A DNA stretch of 64,000 nt from Nelumbo lutea (taxonomy: Eukaryota; Streptophyta; Magnoliopsida; Proteales; Nelumbonaceae). Both the position numbers and the translations under genes were made by a program. Under the pieces are notes generated by a model. That model did no database searches. It was not told where the DNA came from and was given only the letters and a program-made list of their open reading frames with translations. The DNA lies in NCBI GenBank assembly GCA_022828595.1, contig JAKGHH010000004.1, positions 53,098,422 through 53,162,421 of the forward strand, written 5' to 3'. Of this stretch, positions 11,109-22,000 are shown one piece after another (within the stretch, counting starts at the first letter, position 1; each line of letters begins with the position of its first letter).

Positions 11109-11300
11109 GAGGGGGATGTAGAGAGAAGGGCAGATCCCTTGTTTTTCTTATTTAGGAGTATCTTTTTATTGTGTATCCTATGTACCATATCACTTATATT
11201 TCTATTGTTAGTTCTTTTATTCTTTCTTGAACTAGAGAAGGGCATAGTGATCCTTTCTCACATTTTGTATTTCATTAATATATAGAACATCTTGTTTGGT
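11109..11300 (+). repeat. Copia element 1: polypurine tract and 3' LTR
   Basis: The tract GAGGGGGA (11109-11116), just after the HEFEG tail of the polyprotein, is the plus-strand primer. The LTR starts TGTAGAGAGAAGGGC at 11117. Its right end is not sharply defined; I place it near 11300, before the LINE. With no 5' LTR in the window there is no partner for comparison. Confidence 0.6.
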
Positions 11301-11329
11301 CATGCAAGACACAAGACACACCCCACAAA

Positions 11330-12465
11330 ACTGTTCTCTTCTGTTGTACGAACCTTAGTTATCACTTTTCTCCTCTAGTGCCTTTTCCTGTGCCTCGTTC
11401 TTCAAGACTTTAATTCAACCCTTTGATAGTTTGGGGCATCCTTTTCCTGTGAAGAAGGTTTGGAGCAAACCTATCCCTCCAAGAATTGGAGGTTTCTGTA
11501 GGGAACACTTCCTGGAAAGAATAAATACTTGTGATCTACTCCAAAGGAAAAGACTTAATTGGTGCTTACCCCAGACTGGTGTGTTTTTTACAAGGCTAAT
11601 GGAGAAACTTGCTTTCACTTATTAATCTCCTACCCCTTTGTTACAATGTTTGGGTGTAGGTGGACTCCCCTGCCTAATGTGCAAAGCTTGTTTGCCTCTA
11701 CTTTCTTTAGGTGGCCAAAGAAAAGGAGAAGAGTGTTGTGGAAGATTGGAAGTGCTTAAGGGCTGCCTTGAGGTGGGAAGAAAGGAATTTATGAATTTTT
11801 TTCAGATAAGTAAAGAAATAGAGAGGCATAAATAGAGATCATCATGGTTAGAATGGTTCATTGGGGGAAGTCTTTGGAAATTTTTGCTGATTTTTCAACA
11901 GGTGACCTTATGAAAAACTGGAAAGAAGTGGCTGGTTCAGACTGTCACAAGATCATTGCAAGCCCCCTTCGGTCTCCACCAATGAATGACTACATCAAGC
12001 TAAACTTTGATGGGAGTAGTGCAGGTAACCTAAGTCCTTCTGGTATTGGAGGTGTTTTTTGAAATGGTGAAGGAAGAATTGTTCACTTATTCTCAGGTCC
12101 AACCGGTGTAGACAACTCTTTAAGGGCTGAGGTTCTGGCTGTTATGGAGGGAGTGCAAAAGGCAAAGAATATGAACTTAATTAAGCTGATTATATAAGCT
12201 GATTCAAAGTTGGTATGGAATGGTTGCAAAAGGAAGAAAATGGCCTTTGGACTTTCAATAATGAGAGGAAGAAATTCAAGTGGGTGATACAAAATATGGA
12301 TGAGACTTAGTTGGGTTAAAAGAACTGTTAATGCTTTGTTGATGTTCTAGCAAAGCAAGAGGTGGGAAGAAGTCAATTTATTGGGCTCAATTGTAAGTTT
12401 TATTCCTCTTTAATCTTTAATGTAATTTACTGGCATTGATAAAAAAAAAAAAAAAAAAAAAAAAA
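11330..12465 (+). mobile_element. 5'-truncated LINE: zf-RVT, linker and RNase H, poly-A tail
   Basis: Starts within the C-terminal part of a plant LINE ORF2. A zf-RVT-like segment (KVWSKPIPPRIGGFCREHFL, RINTCDLLQRKR, ETCFH, FVTMFGCRW) is followed by a linker (WGKSLEIFADFSTGDL) and a plant-type RNase [17 protein letters not shown]-stop-NGEGRIVHLFSGPTG, SLRAEVLAVMEGVQKAKN, with a broken end. The tail is ...CATTGATA followed by about 23 A. It abuts chromovirus integrase at 12466, so it is one of the insertions separating the two halves of that gypsy element. Several stops; dead. Confidence 0.82.
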
Positions 12466-14020
12466 GATTGAGCAGACCCCTACAAAATCTGTAACTTTCT
12501 ATTAAAGCCTCAACTGGTAGAAGTGAGTGGCCAAACGCTTGTAAGTACAAAGTATGTTGGAGTACCCACTTGTAGAAGTCCCATGAAAGAGCTGTATAAG
12601 ATCTGTTTGATGTAATGAGTTTGGCGCAATTGCTATCCGACCATGATAGTATGGGTTTGGATCCTGCAACTTATACCCTAGTACTGCTGAAGGATCTCGC
12701 TGTAACTGAGCTCTAATACGAGCCAAAGTGGGATCTAACTGGGGCGCTTACTTGAATTGATCACCCAATGGAAAAATGGGGCCTGGGCTTGTATTCTATC
12801 TAGTAATCAAAGCCCAAGAGCTTATAGATCCATTTCTGCTAATTTGAGTTGAGCACTCGCTGGTCTAACAAGTGTTTAAGGCTCTTTTGGACAGTCCTAA
12901 TGGTGCACTGCCAGTCCAAAAGATGGAGCATCCACTTGCTGACTGCCATTACTAAGGCCATTAGATCCTTCTGATAGATTGATTTGGACTGGGCGGCTGG
13001 GCCTGAGGAGATAGTGACTTTCTGAAGTAGGCTATAGGATGCCCTTGTTGCATTAGGACTGTTCCCACCCCCACCCTTGAGACATCACACTTAATCTCAA
13101 AGGGGGGAGAAAAAACTAGAAGAGTTGACAGTGAGGTTACTGCTTGCTTGAGACCACCAAAGGCCCATTTGGCTTCAGGCGTCCATGTGAACCCATCCTT
13201 TTTAAACAGCTAAGTTAAGAGGGCTTCTAGGGATCCATATCATCTAACAAACATCCTATAGTACCCTATTAAACCCAAAATACATCTCAACCTGTTATGT
13301 AGTGGGCTTGGGCAAGATAACATGCAACTGATTTCATCTGGGTCAACCATTACTTCTCCTATCAAAGTATGGCCCAAGCAGTGGAGCTGATCCTGGCCAA
13401 GTATACATGTTGGGCTTGTCATACAGCTTGTGGGCCCGTAAAACACCCAAGGTCACCTTTAAATGCTCTAAATGGGATGTCCAATCAGTGTTGTAGACAA
13501 GAATGTCATCAAAGAAAACCAAAATGAATTGCCTGAGAAATGGCCTGAATATATTATTCATCAAAGATTGCACTAGAGAGCCCAAAAGGCATTACCAAGA
13601 ATTCCTAATAGCCCCATGTGTTCAAAAAGCCATCTTGTGGACGTCTTCAGGATGCACTTGGATCTCATGGTAACTAGAGCCGCATGTCTAGTTTAGAGAA
13701 CACTGTTGCAGCCCATAGCTCATCCAAGTTTTCGTCTATGACTGGAATGGGGAACAGGTCTTCAATGGTAATGTGGTTGAGGGCTCAGTAGTCCACATAG
13801 AACAGCAAAGTCCCATCCTTCTTCACAAGTAGGACTGGTGAAGAATATGGACTACTGCTGGGTTGGATCATCTTTTTTTCCATTAATTCCTGTACATTTT
13901 TTTCAATTTCGGCTTTTTGGAAATGAGGGTACTGGTAAGGCCTCACATTAGTTGGTGATGCTCAAGGTTGTATAGGAAATAGGAATATGATGATCTTGTG
14001 CCCGGGTTGGGGCAGTAGCT
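12466..14020 (-). pseudogene. Chromovirus: reverse transcriptase, RNase H, integrase zinc domain
   Basis: Minus-strand order is reverse transcriptase ([13 protein letters not shown] start; [40 protein letters not shown]; catalytic FFDDILVYNTDWTSHLEHLK), thumb and RNase H (GQDQLHCLGH, CILGLIGYYRMFVR, VLMQQGHPIAYF), then the integrase HHCC region (YYHGRIAIAPNSL, LFHGTSTSGYSNILCTYKRL). It breaks off at 12466 against the LINE poly-A. The next expected integrase residues occur at ~3045 leftwards, so the halves belong together. Many stops and frameshifts. The FFDD box is the usual chromovirus form. Confidence 0.82.
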
Positions 14021-15345
14021 TAAGCTCCTCAAAGACATCTTTGAACTGCTGAAGGAGTTGGTCCAGGCCTAGGTTGTTTTTTGGTTGCTGCAAATTGGAT
14101 TGGGCTGGTCATGATGAGGCCCAGATGCAGGAAAGCTGGTTATTGAGCCCATTGACAATACTTGAGGTCAGCCCCCTGGTTCCCAGGCTGGACAACACCA
14201 GGTTAATTCCTTGCAACATATGGTTGACCCCATTCAATTAAAATTCCATGGTGAGTTTACTCCAGCCACACATCACAGGTCTGACTGTAGCAACCACTGA
14301 ACCCCCAAAACTATGTCAGCACCACTTAACTCCAGAGATATAGGTCTCCTATCAACCATTCCCCTTGGACCTTCAATTTCACCTCCTTACATAGGCCATC
14401 ACAAGTCAGCTTGTAGCCATTAGCTTCTTGGACCTTCAATTTGTTTTGCCAGGCCTATTTCATCAAGTTGAGTGGACATACCTTCCTTGGTTAGGCCCAT
14501 TTCCTAAAGAACTCATCCCTAGGCCTTGTAATGGTGGCCCGGCATGAACTTCTTACAACTGTAACACAGGCCATTCTCACATTGGGCCTGCATCTCACCC
14601 AGGACATCCATTTGAAGGGCATGCTACTTGGGTCTGTCAGCCCACTATTCTTCAACACCATAGGTTCAGCTCAAATCAGCGAGATCTTCAAAATATGTCT
14701 GATATTCCAGTTCACCCGCTTGAGCCAGTCTAACTTCTTGAATTCGAACTAAAGTTGCTGCTGTAGACACCATAATCAAACACCAAGCTCTCACCTCCGG
14801 CCAGATGTCCTCTCTAAGATCCCCAATACAGCTGCCAACCAAATCCTTCTCTGTCTAGTCAGTTACTCTGGCCAATAACAATTCAAACTCTACCACATAC
14901 TTGTGAACAATGGTTGTCAGCCTCAACTTTGACAAGCTTCATCGTGGGGAAGCATACATGGAGCTCTTCCATGAAGTCGGCCCAAATGATGTGGGGGTGT
15001 TAGTTCCTATATCATTGGAACCACAATATCACCTCTCCTTCAAGATAGATGGAGGCGGTGATGAATCCCTAGCACACCGGTGTCTCATGTAATTCAAAAC
15101 ACCTCTCTGCTTTGAAGATCCAAATCATCAAATTCTCACTGGAAAAGTTTGGAAAGTGAAATTGCATTTTTGCTTCTACCACTAGAGCCTTCACTGTCCT
15201 GATCTCTACCCTCAGCAGTGTTAGCCCTGGTATGCCGAGACATAATCACCAATCTCCTCAGATCTCCTTTGGATTTGTGTAAGCTGACCTCAATCCTATC
15301 TACCTGTCCTCCATTTGAAACAGATTTGGTGTTGGGCATGGATCA
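14021..15345 (-). pseudogene. Chromovirus: gag and protease region
   Basis: The Gag frame begins MPNTKSVSNGGQVDRIEVSL at 15339, eight bases after a degenerate primer site. Broken Gag blocks follow (AERCFELHETPV, KYVVEFELLLARVTD, TEKDLVGSCIGDLREDI), then CYSC..F.PGHHYK (a zinc-knuckle remnant) and a protease-like domain with the QGINLVLSSLGTRGL remnant of the post-active-site region. The protease active-site triad itself is not readable. The element sits inside LST8 intron 5 in the same orientation as the gene. Confidence 0.68.
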
Positions 15346-15362
15346 ACACTGATATCAATTAT

Positions 15363-15705
15363 TGTATTTCTACTCAACACAAGAGTTGGCTTCAAGGGAG
15401 ACTCAATCTCCTAGTGGAATGAGAGAAGAGAGGGGAAGCTGGGGGTAAATACTCTACGTATTCCATCGTTCACCCACTACTTCTAGGCTTTACATGTGAA
15501 GTCATGTGTAGTTAGTTATTCTCGAATCTGTTCTCCATCAATTGCCTGGTATTCCTGTGGTAAACATACTGAATGAGTGATTTTGATGGATTAGCATTGT
15601 GAGATGGACCTGGGTAAACCATAGGCTGGTTTGGGCTTGAGTCTAGAGCATACATAGCAGGTGGATTGGGTTGGGTCCTATCAAGAACATTGAGGATTGA
15701 TGACA
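15363..15705 (-). repeat. Putative 5' LTR of the chromovirus
   Basis: Between the gag leader and LINE sequence the minus strand offers TGTCATCAATCC...GAAATACA (343 bp, TG...CA). It is followed by spacer AATAA and TTGATATCAGTGT (15358-15346), a decayed form of the initiator-Met primer site TTGGTATCAGAGC. No second LTR was found left of 1981, so the boundaries rest only on position and termini. Confidence 0.4.
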
Positions 15706-15709
15706 CTTT

Positions 15710-15990
15710 TACTTATAGAAAAATCAGTTACTTCCTTGCAATTTCTAAGGATGTCATCCAATGAGATATTTGAGAAGATTTCAAGGACTCAAACCAATGA
15801 GCAACTCTAATCATAATACTATCAATTATAGTTTCTTTGCTTCTTTTTCCTTCAAGAAGATTCGTGAATTTCTTTCTTCCCAAATTACCCAGCTTATTGC
15901 AGCCCTTGTACATCTCCATATCATCCTTCCCCTTTCTTTGGCTATAGGTTAAACGTAAGTCCAGAAATTTTGCCTTCAATCAGGGTAGTT
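15710..15990 (-). mobile_element. LINE fragment (zf-RVT to RNase H linker)
   Basis: The minus-strand translation KRSKETIIDSIMIRVAHWFE and SLKSSQISHWMTSLEIARK matches the linker between zf-RVT and RNase H in the other LINE copies of this window (compare [17 protein letters not shown] in the copy at 29573). It ends against the chromovirus LTR, so the gypsy element probably landed in this LINE. The matching RNase H half was not found on the far side. Confidence 0.6.
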
Positions 15991-17340
15991 GTATCTCATC
16001 TCTCCACAACATTAGCTACCGGAGACCACTTGGAAACAAGGAAAGAGGTTTTGTCCATCAAGATCACCTTTTCGCTATGCTAATATCCAGAAGCGTCACT
16101 GGCAGGGCTTTGTATCCTGACAAGGATTTAGTGGATATTCCTAGTGCACTTGAAGTGACTCTTTAATTTGTTCTTACGACATTTTCCAATCTCAAATCCG
16201 CTGCTTGGATATCACAACCAATATGTTCTCCACTCTATACCATTCCCCATTATCACCATTGAAGGAATCAGCTTGTTCATTGAGATGGACAACAAAAAGT
16301 TCGCTTCTATCTTCCTTTCTTTTGCCTCGACTTCTAGCTCCTGTTGAAGCGCTAGTGGTTTCTCTAGCTCCCCAACCTTGCGATTCACCTTCACTACCAA
16401 TCGTTGGATTGCAGAGGCTTGATCATCCTTCTGACTTCCTTCAGATCAGTGTTTTAAAAAAGCACTGGAGACATCCGGGCAAGGTGCTGAGATAACGCCT
16501 GGAAGTGCAGCCAAGAAGCATACAAACCCCTTGAGGCATACGCCTCCAGCATAGATGCATACACCTCTATTGTGCTTTATACAAGAGTCTTATGTCGCTT
16601 ATGCTTTTGTATTTAAGCCACTTTTTATAATAAAATGCAATAGAAAAAAAGTGGGGTAACCATTTTATCATGTTCTCTTTTATATATTAACATAGTCCAA
16701 AGGATGAAAACCCTCCAAATTTGTTTTATCTTAATATGATAAAAATTCCAGATTTTCTCAAAAGAAACCTAATCACAGCACACTACAATGAACCCAACCA
16801 CATAAGACTGTAACAAAAACATATAAAACATCTACACAACACCTATGCCTCATGCTCAGGAGGCTTACACATCTTGCACTTCAAATAAACTACACATCAC
16901 ACCACCAAGTAGTGCAACGCCTCATGTCACGCATCCACATTTTAAAATACTGCTTCAGATATGAATACCCTCTGTTTCCTCTTCTCACCAAACCATTCCA
17001 ACACAGCTATAAATCTCCCTTTTCAGTTTCTTCTCCTTTCTACCTTGTAACTTCTTTTCTAGCACTGACTTCTATTTGAAGATTGCCCCATCCAAGAAAT
17101 CTTTGAAATTTGAACCACACGACCTTATCAATGTCCAACAATACCGTCGCCTGCCCCACTTTAAACTCTTCCAATTGAAATGTTTCAGCCGCGATTACAC
17201 AAGCTCCTCTCAATTTCGTTGACACCGATGACCAGTTCTCCATCTTCTTTACTACTACACCTTCTAAAATGCACAATAAGTCTCTCCTTGGAAAAACTTT
17301 TAGGGGCTATTTGATAAAAGTTAATTATCCTTATTTCATG
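15991..17340. other. Intronic sequence with a small repeat; no gene recognised
   Basis: Short reading frames on both strands (such as 16205-16495 plus and 17040-17276 minus) show no family I recognise. At 16449-16640 CAGTGTTTTAAAAAAGC followed by repeated GGCATACGCCTCCA-like words has the look of a MITE with palindromic subterminal repeats, but a second terminus is not clear. The rest is plain intron 5 sequence. Confidence 0.35.
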
Positions 17341-17860
17341 TTCTAGGGTTTCAAGACAAGGAATATAATTGGTGGAGGGCAAGATGTGACACATGCTTTA
17401 ATACTTCGAATATTTATTCCAAAACCTTATTGGAGTGATGCATTTCTTACTTCATGTTATCTCATAAACCACATGTCCTTTTCATGCTTAATGGAAACTC
17501 ACCTTTTCCTATTTTATTCCCTTCCCCATTACCTTTCCCTCTTCCACTTAGTGTTTTTAAATGTATCTGCTCTTTGCAAAAGCTAGGTCATAGTCTTAAT
17601 AAGCTCAATTTTCATTCTAATAAATGCATCTTCCAAAGCTGGGTCCTAATCTTGAAAAGTGTTATAGTCTAGAGTTACAGAAGTCCTTTACATATCCTAA
17701 TCACCTTTTCTGAGTCCACTACATTCTTCTCTACTGCTGATTTGATCCAAAAACATACCCTTGGCTCATTACTTACTCTAATGGAGTCCACAATTGTTTC
17801 CATGATACATGTTCCTACACCGACCAAGAAAACATTAATTGAATGTAGATTCATCACATA
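17341..17860 (+). pseudogene. Copia integrase C-terminus / linker fragment
   Basis: Plus-strand frames give LRIFIPKPYWSDAFLTSCYL-INHMSFS, then in another frame LNGNSPFPILFPSPLPFPLP and LGHSLNKLNFHSNKCIF, and further FSESTTFFSTADLIQ and LGSLLTLMESTIVSMIH. This is the pattern of a Copia integrase C-terminus (the P..YW.DA...ACYLINRMPS and GY..YNP..KK regions). Neither flank continues into recognisable Copia sequence. From 17861 to 18078 nothing further is seen. Confidence 0.7.
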
Positions 17861-18078
17861 AAAACTCACCAATTGCTGATTAATAACCTAAAATAGAATG
17901 AAGTTGCAACCAAAATCACAAAACCAAGCCTGTTATATACAAAGACAAAAAATTCAGGTGCATGGCACTGCCTCCGAACCCCACGCATGGGTTTACTTAG
18001 AATTGACTCTAGGAGCCTTAAAGAGATATTAGGAATGGAAGACATCTAACATCACACTAAAAACTTGAAGTAATGCAA

Positions 18079-18396
18079 CTAAGAAGATTAAATGGTCGAT
18101 GGTGAGAAAGCAACTTGGGAATACAGTAATGTGCTAAAGAAGATCAAATGGCTAACTAAGAATATGGAAATAAAAGTTCAATGGGTGCAAAGATCAGAAA
18201 ATGGGTTGGCTGATAACTTTAGCAAAACAGGGGGTTAACAGGGATTCTTTGTATTGGGCTCAACTATAACCACTGAATGTATACTTGAGGGAGGTAGTAC
18301 TCGCTACCTATTCAACAAAATGCTTGTAATGCTGCACATTATTATTTGATTCTTAATAAAATTTTCTTCACGGTTATCTATCAAAAAAACAAAAAA
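18079..18396 (+). mobile_element. 5'-truncated LINE, RNase H end
   Basis: Encodes KIKWLTKNMEIKVQWVQRSE and NGLADNFSKTGG, the last part of the plant-LINE RNase H (LAD.LAKQGV in other copies), then a 3' UTR ending GGTTATCTATC-poly(A). TAATGCAA lies on both sides (18071-18078 and 18397-18404), a plausible 8-bp target duplication. It sits about 560 bp downstream of LST8 exon 5, in the opposite orientation to the gene. Confidence 0.7.
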
Positions 18397-18957
18397 TAAT
18401 GCAATTCAACTAAAAGATATTTAAAATGTTGAGAGTTCCAGATGCTTGAATTGTTGAGTACTTGAATAACCATGGTATGATCCACATTTGTTTTCTTTCA
18501 CTTTGAATTTATTCTATATGTCATGCTTAGGTATTTTGATTTGAGCTAATAAGCTTTCTAAAATATTTGATTTCCTTCAAAATTCAGGTTTCCATTTTTT
18601 TTTTTTACTTGTAAATCATTGCAATAGCAAGTCTTGTATGATTGCAACCAAATAAACAAGAAAAGGAGAGACACATCAAATAGAGAAGAAAAGAAGAACA
18701 AAGCTAGATAATAGATTTCTCTAACATCAATGCCAGTTTCTCTAAAAGAGATCAAGGCTCACAAACAGTTCCCAAATATGCAAGCAGCAAAAGAGAACCA
18801 CATATATGCCTTGGAATTCAAGGCCCTATTCCCAAAAAATTAACAACAGCAAACCACACACATACACAGGTTAACATTCCTTCCTAGGAACAAAGTGACT
18901 ATGAGTATAAAACTGAAACTACACAGTCCAGAATAAACTAAATACGTACCAACTCAC

Positions 18958-19027
18958 AGCTGCATGAATTTGCTGTCAAATCCCAAACACGTATATTTCC
19001 ATTTTGGTCCCCAGATATTAGCTCAGT
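18958..19027 (-). CDS. LST8: LST8 exon 5
   Basis: Acceptor TTGTATAG|ACTGAG and donor AGCT|GTGAGT. It codes [23 protein letters not shown] plus one base, continuing the LST8 sequence exactly from exon 4. The exon is intact although repeats begin within 40 bp upstream of it and within about 600 bp downstream. Confidence 0.92.
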
Positions 19028-22000
19028 CTATACAAAATGCACAACTAGGTTAGATATAGCTAATTTTATTTTTTTATGATAAAATAAAATTTTATTAAAA
19101 GAAAAAAGAGATACATCAAACAAGGAGAGTGATAAGATATCACCACACAACAGCCACAAGAAAGGCCACTTAACATCAAGTCCAAATTACATACTTGAAA
19201 GCCAGACCTCCCAGGACTCTTGCACTACATAAAGGATTTTCTTCTTTTCCAACCAGGATAAGGACAGTCTTGAAACATAACCTTGAAGGCAAAATAAACA
19301 AACCCACACACTAATCCCAAGACTTCTGCTGCAACTCTTAAATTCCCCCCCCCCCTCAACAGCGGCCACTTTGCCCCACCCCCCATCATTCTTTGGCCAA
19401 AATTCCTTCCTCTCCCCCTTCACCTTCCTCCCAAGCCTTCCCCCCTTCCCCAAGAACTCTCGATTTGTTAGACTCTTCCCTTCTTTTTTTTTTTTTTTTG
19501 AATTGTTCATTTTCTCTTCTCACCACCACCCCCAAAAAAAAAAAGAATAATCCGAGAGACTTCCCAATTTCCACCTGTCTATCCACTAGCCGATCAATAC
19601 CCACTCTCCCCTCCTGAGTTTTACCTTCCTTAGAAGACTTTTAAACTACACCCCCCCCTCTCTCCTTTCCTCTTCTTCATCGAACTGAGATTTTGCGACT
19701 ACCATATTTCTGAACACTCCTGATCTATCACCCTTCCCCCCTCCCTCCACTGCCAAATCTAACTTCAAAGAGGTTATCTCTATCTTTCAACAAGGTTTGA
19801 CTCTAGCCTTGATTTCCGATCCCTTTTGTAAATTCTCTTGAATCTGCAGCAAGGGTCGTCCCCAACTAGCCCTTCCTTGAGCCTATGAAAGACTGATCAC
19901 ATGAACCAGCTGCATGTTTCCCAACCCTTTTGATTTTCTCAACTCCCATGTTTTAAGTGTGTTATTAACAAGATTTTCTGAGACTCCTTCAACCCTTCTA
20001 CCTAAATCCACTACCAATTTTCCTACTAAAACCGGTTTTCTCAAAACTTCCTCCTCACAAACCTGATCCAATTCCACTTCACTCGTTTCTCCCCGAAAAC
20101 CAGGTCCAACTCCCTACTATTAGTCCCTCTTGAACTTACCTTACTCTTCGATGCACCCTCTAGAGCACTTACTCCATCCCCTTCAACTTCGACTGGTTCA
20201 GTGGAACTATCGTCGAGACCCTAGAACTCTCCTCTACCACAGCCCTACCTTGCGCAACATCATTATTTGATTCCAGCAAAAGCACTTGAAATTCATCCGG
20301 GGTTGTATCTAGGTCCATTTCAACCTTCGAACTTCTTAGACAACTTGATGAGCTCAGCTCTTCAGTGCGAACAAACCTTGTGGTCACCCACTCCTAAACC
20401 TCATTCTTCTTCTTTCCTAAATTATTGGGAGGTTTTGAGACCTGATTTTCTAAATCCTACTACCTTTTCCGCCTTCAACCAATTAGATGCACTAACCTTC
20501 CCCAGCCTCCTATACAACCCAACCCCTGCTAATCTTCTTGAGCAACAGACAAATTTTGGATTGCATTTTTTCGGCGATCCACTATGTTTTTCTTCTCTTG
20601 GAATCCACAACAGATCTGACTATGAAAGTTTTTTTCCTTTCCCGCACTCATCTGTCAAGCTTCAACTAAGGATGATGACGATGATGGACTAGAAATACCA
20701 TCCTCCATCATCCCCCCAACTTGACTCAAGTGAATACAAAATCATGTGCCCTCTCTTTTAAGGGCCTTAATGTCAGCCCACCTTCCAACACCTGTTTTCT
20801 ACGTATCTCTTTTGGAAAACTCGACCCAACTCCCAATTTAAATCCAACCTCCTTCAATTGACTAGCCTTTAGGCCCACCCAATTCAACTCTCCCTTCTGG
20901 TTAACTCCAATAATTCCTTGACTTAATCGCTGACCTGAATTTAAATTCTCTTTTTTCTGTGCATGTATGTCTTCTTTAAAACTATTAATTAACACCTAGG
21001 CATATGAAGAGTCCCCTATCACTACGACTTTTTTGTCTTTAGTAGAAAACTCTTCACACTGTCGTTTCGCTTTCTCCACAATCCACCTCTGCTGTTCCAA
21101 TTTGGTGAAACTTCCATTCCCTAATGCCCCAATGAACCACGAATTGCCACATAAGAACTCCCACTCCACCTGTTCATCTTCCTCCCTCCTACCTTCCTTC
21201 CATAGAAAGGCTTCAATGGAGGTTGTCATCCACATAGAGTAGGATGAGCAATCTATCACAAACTCCACCTTTCTGGGTATTTCTTCCGGTTTCACACTGT
21301 TTTAATATGTTAAATGTATTGCTGCAAGGGCTTTTTAGTTTTTTCATTTTTTGTAAGCTGTCACCCTAAGTATATATACTTAGGTGCCACCAGCTATAAA
21401 ACTTTAGAAAGAACTTTTCTCTTCTTCATTCTCTATTCTTCTCTCTTCCTCTCTCTTCTCCGACTTTATTTTCTTTATTTCTTTGCTGGACTACATGGTA
21501 TCAAAGCATTGATTTGGATTTAAGCTTCTTCAGATCAAGTTTTTTCAACTGGAACTTACCTTTTTTTATTGGAAGAGGAGGCAAAACTCCACTGGACTGA
21601 ACTAGACACTTGTACTATCCTTTTTTTTCTTTTCTCTCTTGTTCGTTGTACCAAGAAGAGATTTTGTATTGTTTGTGGTGACAGTCGAATGTAGTGAATA
21701 GCACTCTTTGGGGTGTGCCCTTCTTTTGTGGTCAAATTAACCCTTGTGAGTCTTATGAGTCAGTCTATCAGTTAGTCTATTAAGAGTTAAGTTTGGTTAT
21801 GGCATAATCGTCTTGGTCATTTGTCCTTTGAGTCCTTGACAGTTATGTTTCCTGAACTATTTAAGAGTATATCTATTTCTGGTTTGCAATGTCAAACATG
21901 TCAATTAAGCAAACATTTTTTTTTTTTGATGAACAATAATAAGTTTATTGATTCAGAAGCAAATTAGAGTGAGTTCATACATCATTCCAACGAGAGGCGC

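Noticed and set aside
19187..20700. Several 60-140-codon frames on both strands in LST8 intron 4 (19393-19617 plus, 19187-19510 minus, 20267-20692 plus)
   Set aside because: They lie in low-complexity, pyrimidine/purine-biased sequence, overlap one another on opposite strands and show no recognised domain. Kept only as a probable LINE-like relic.
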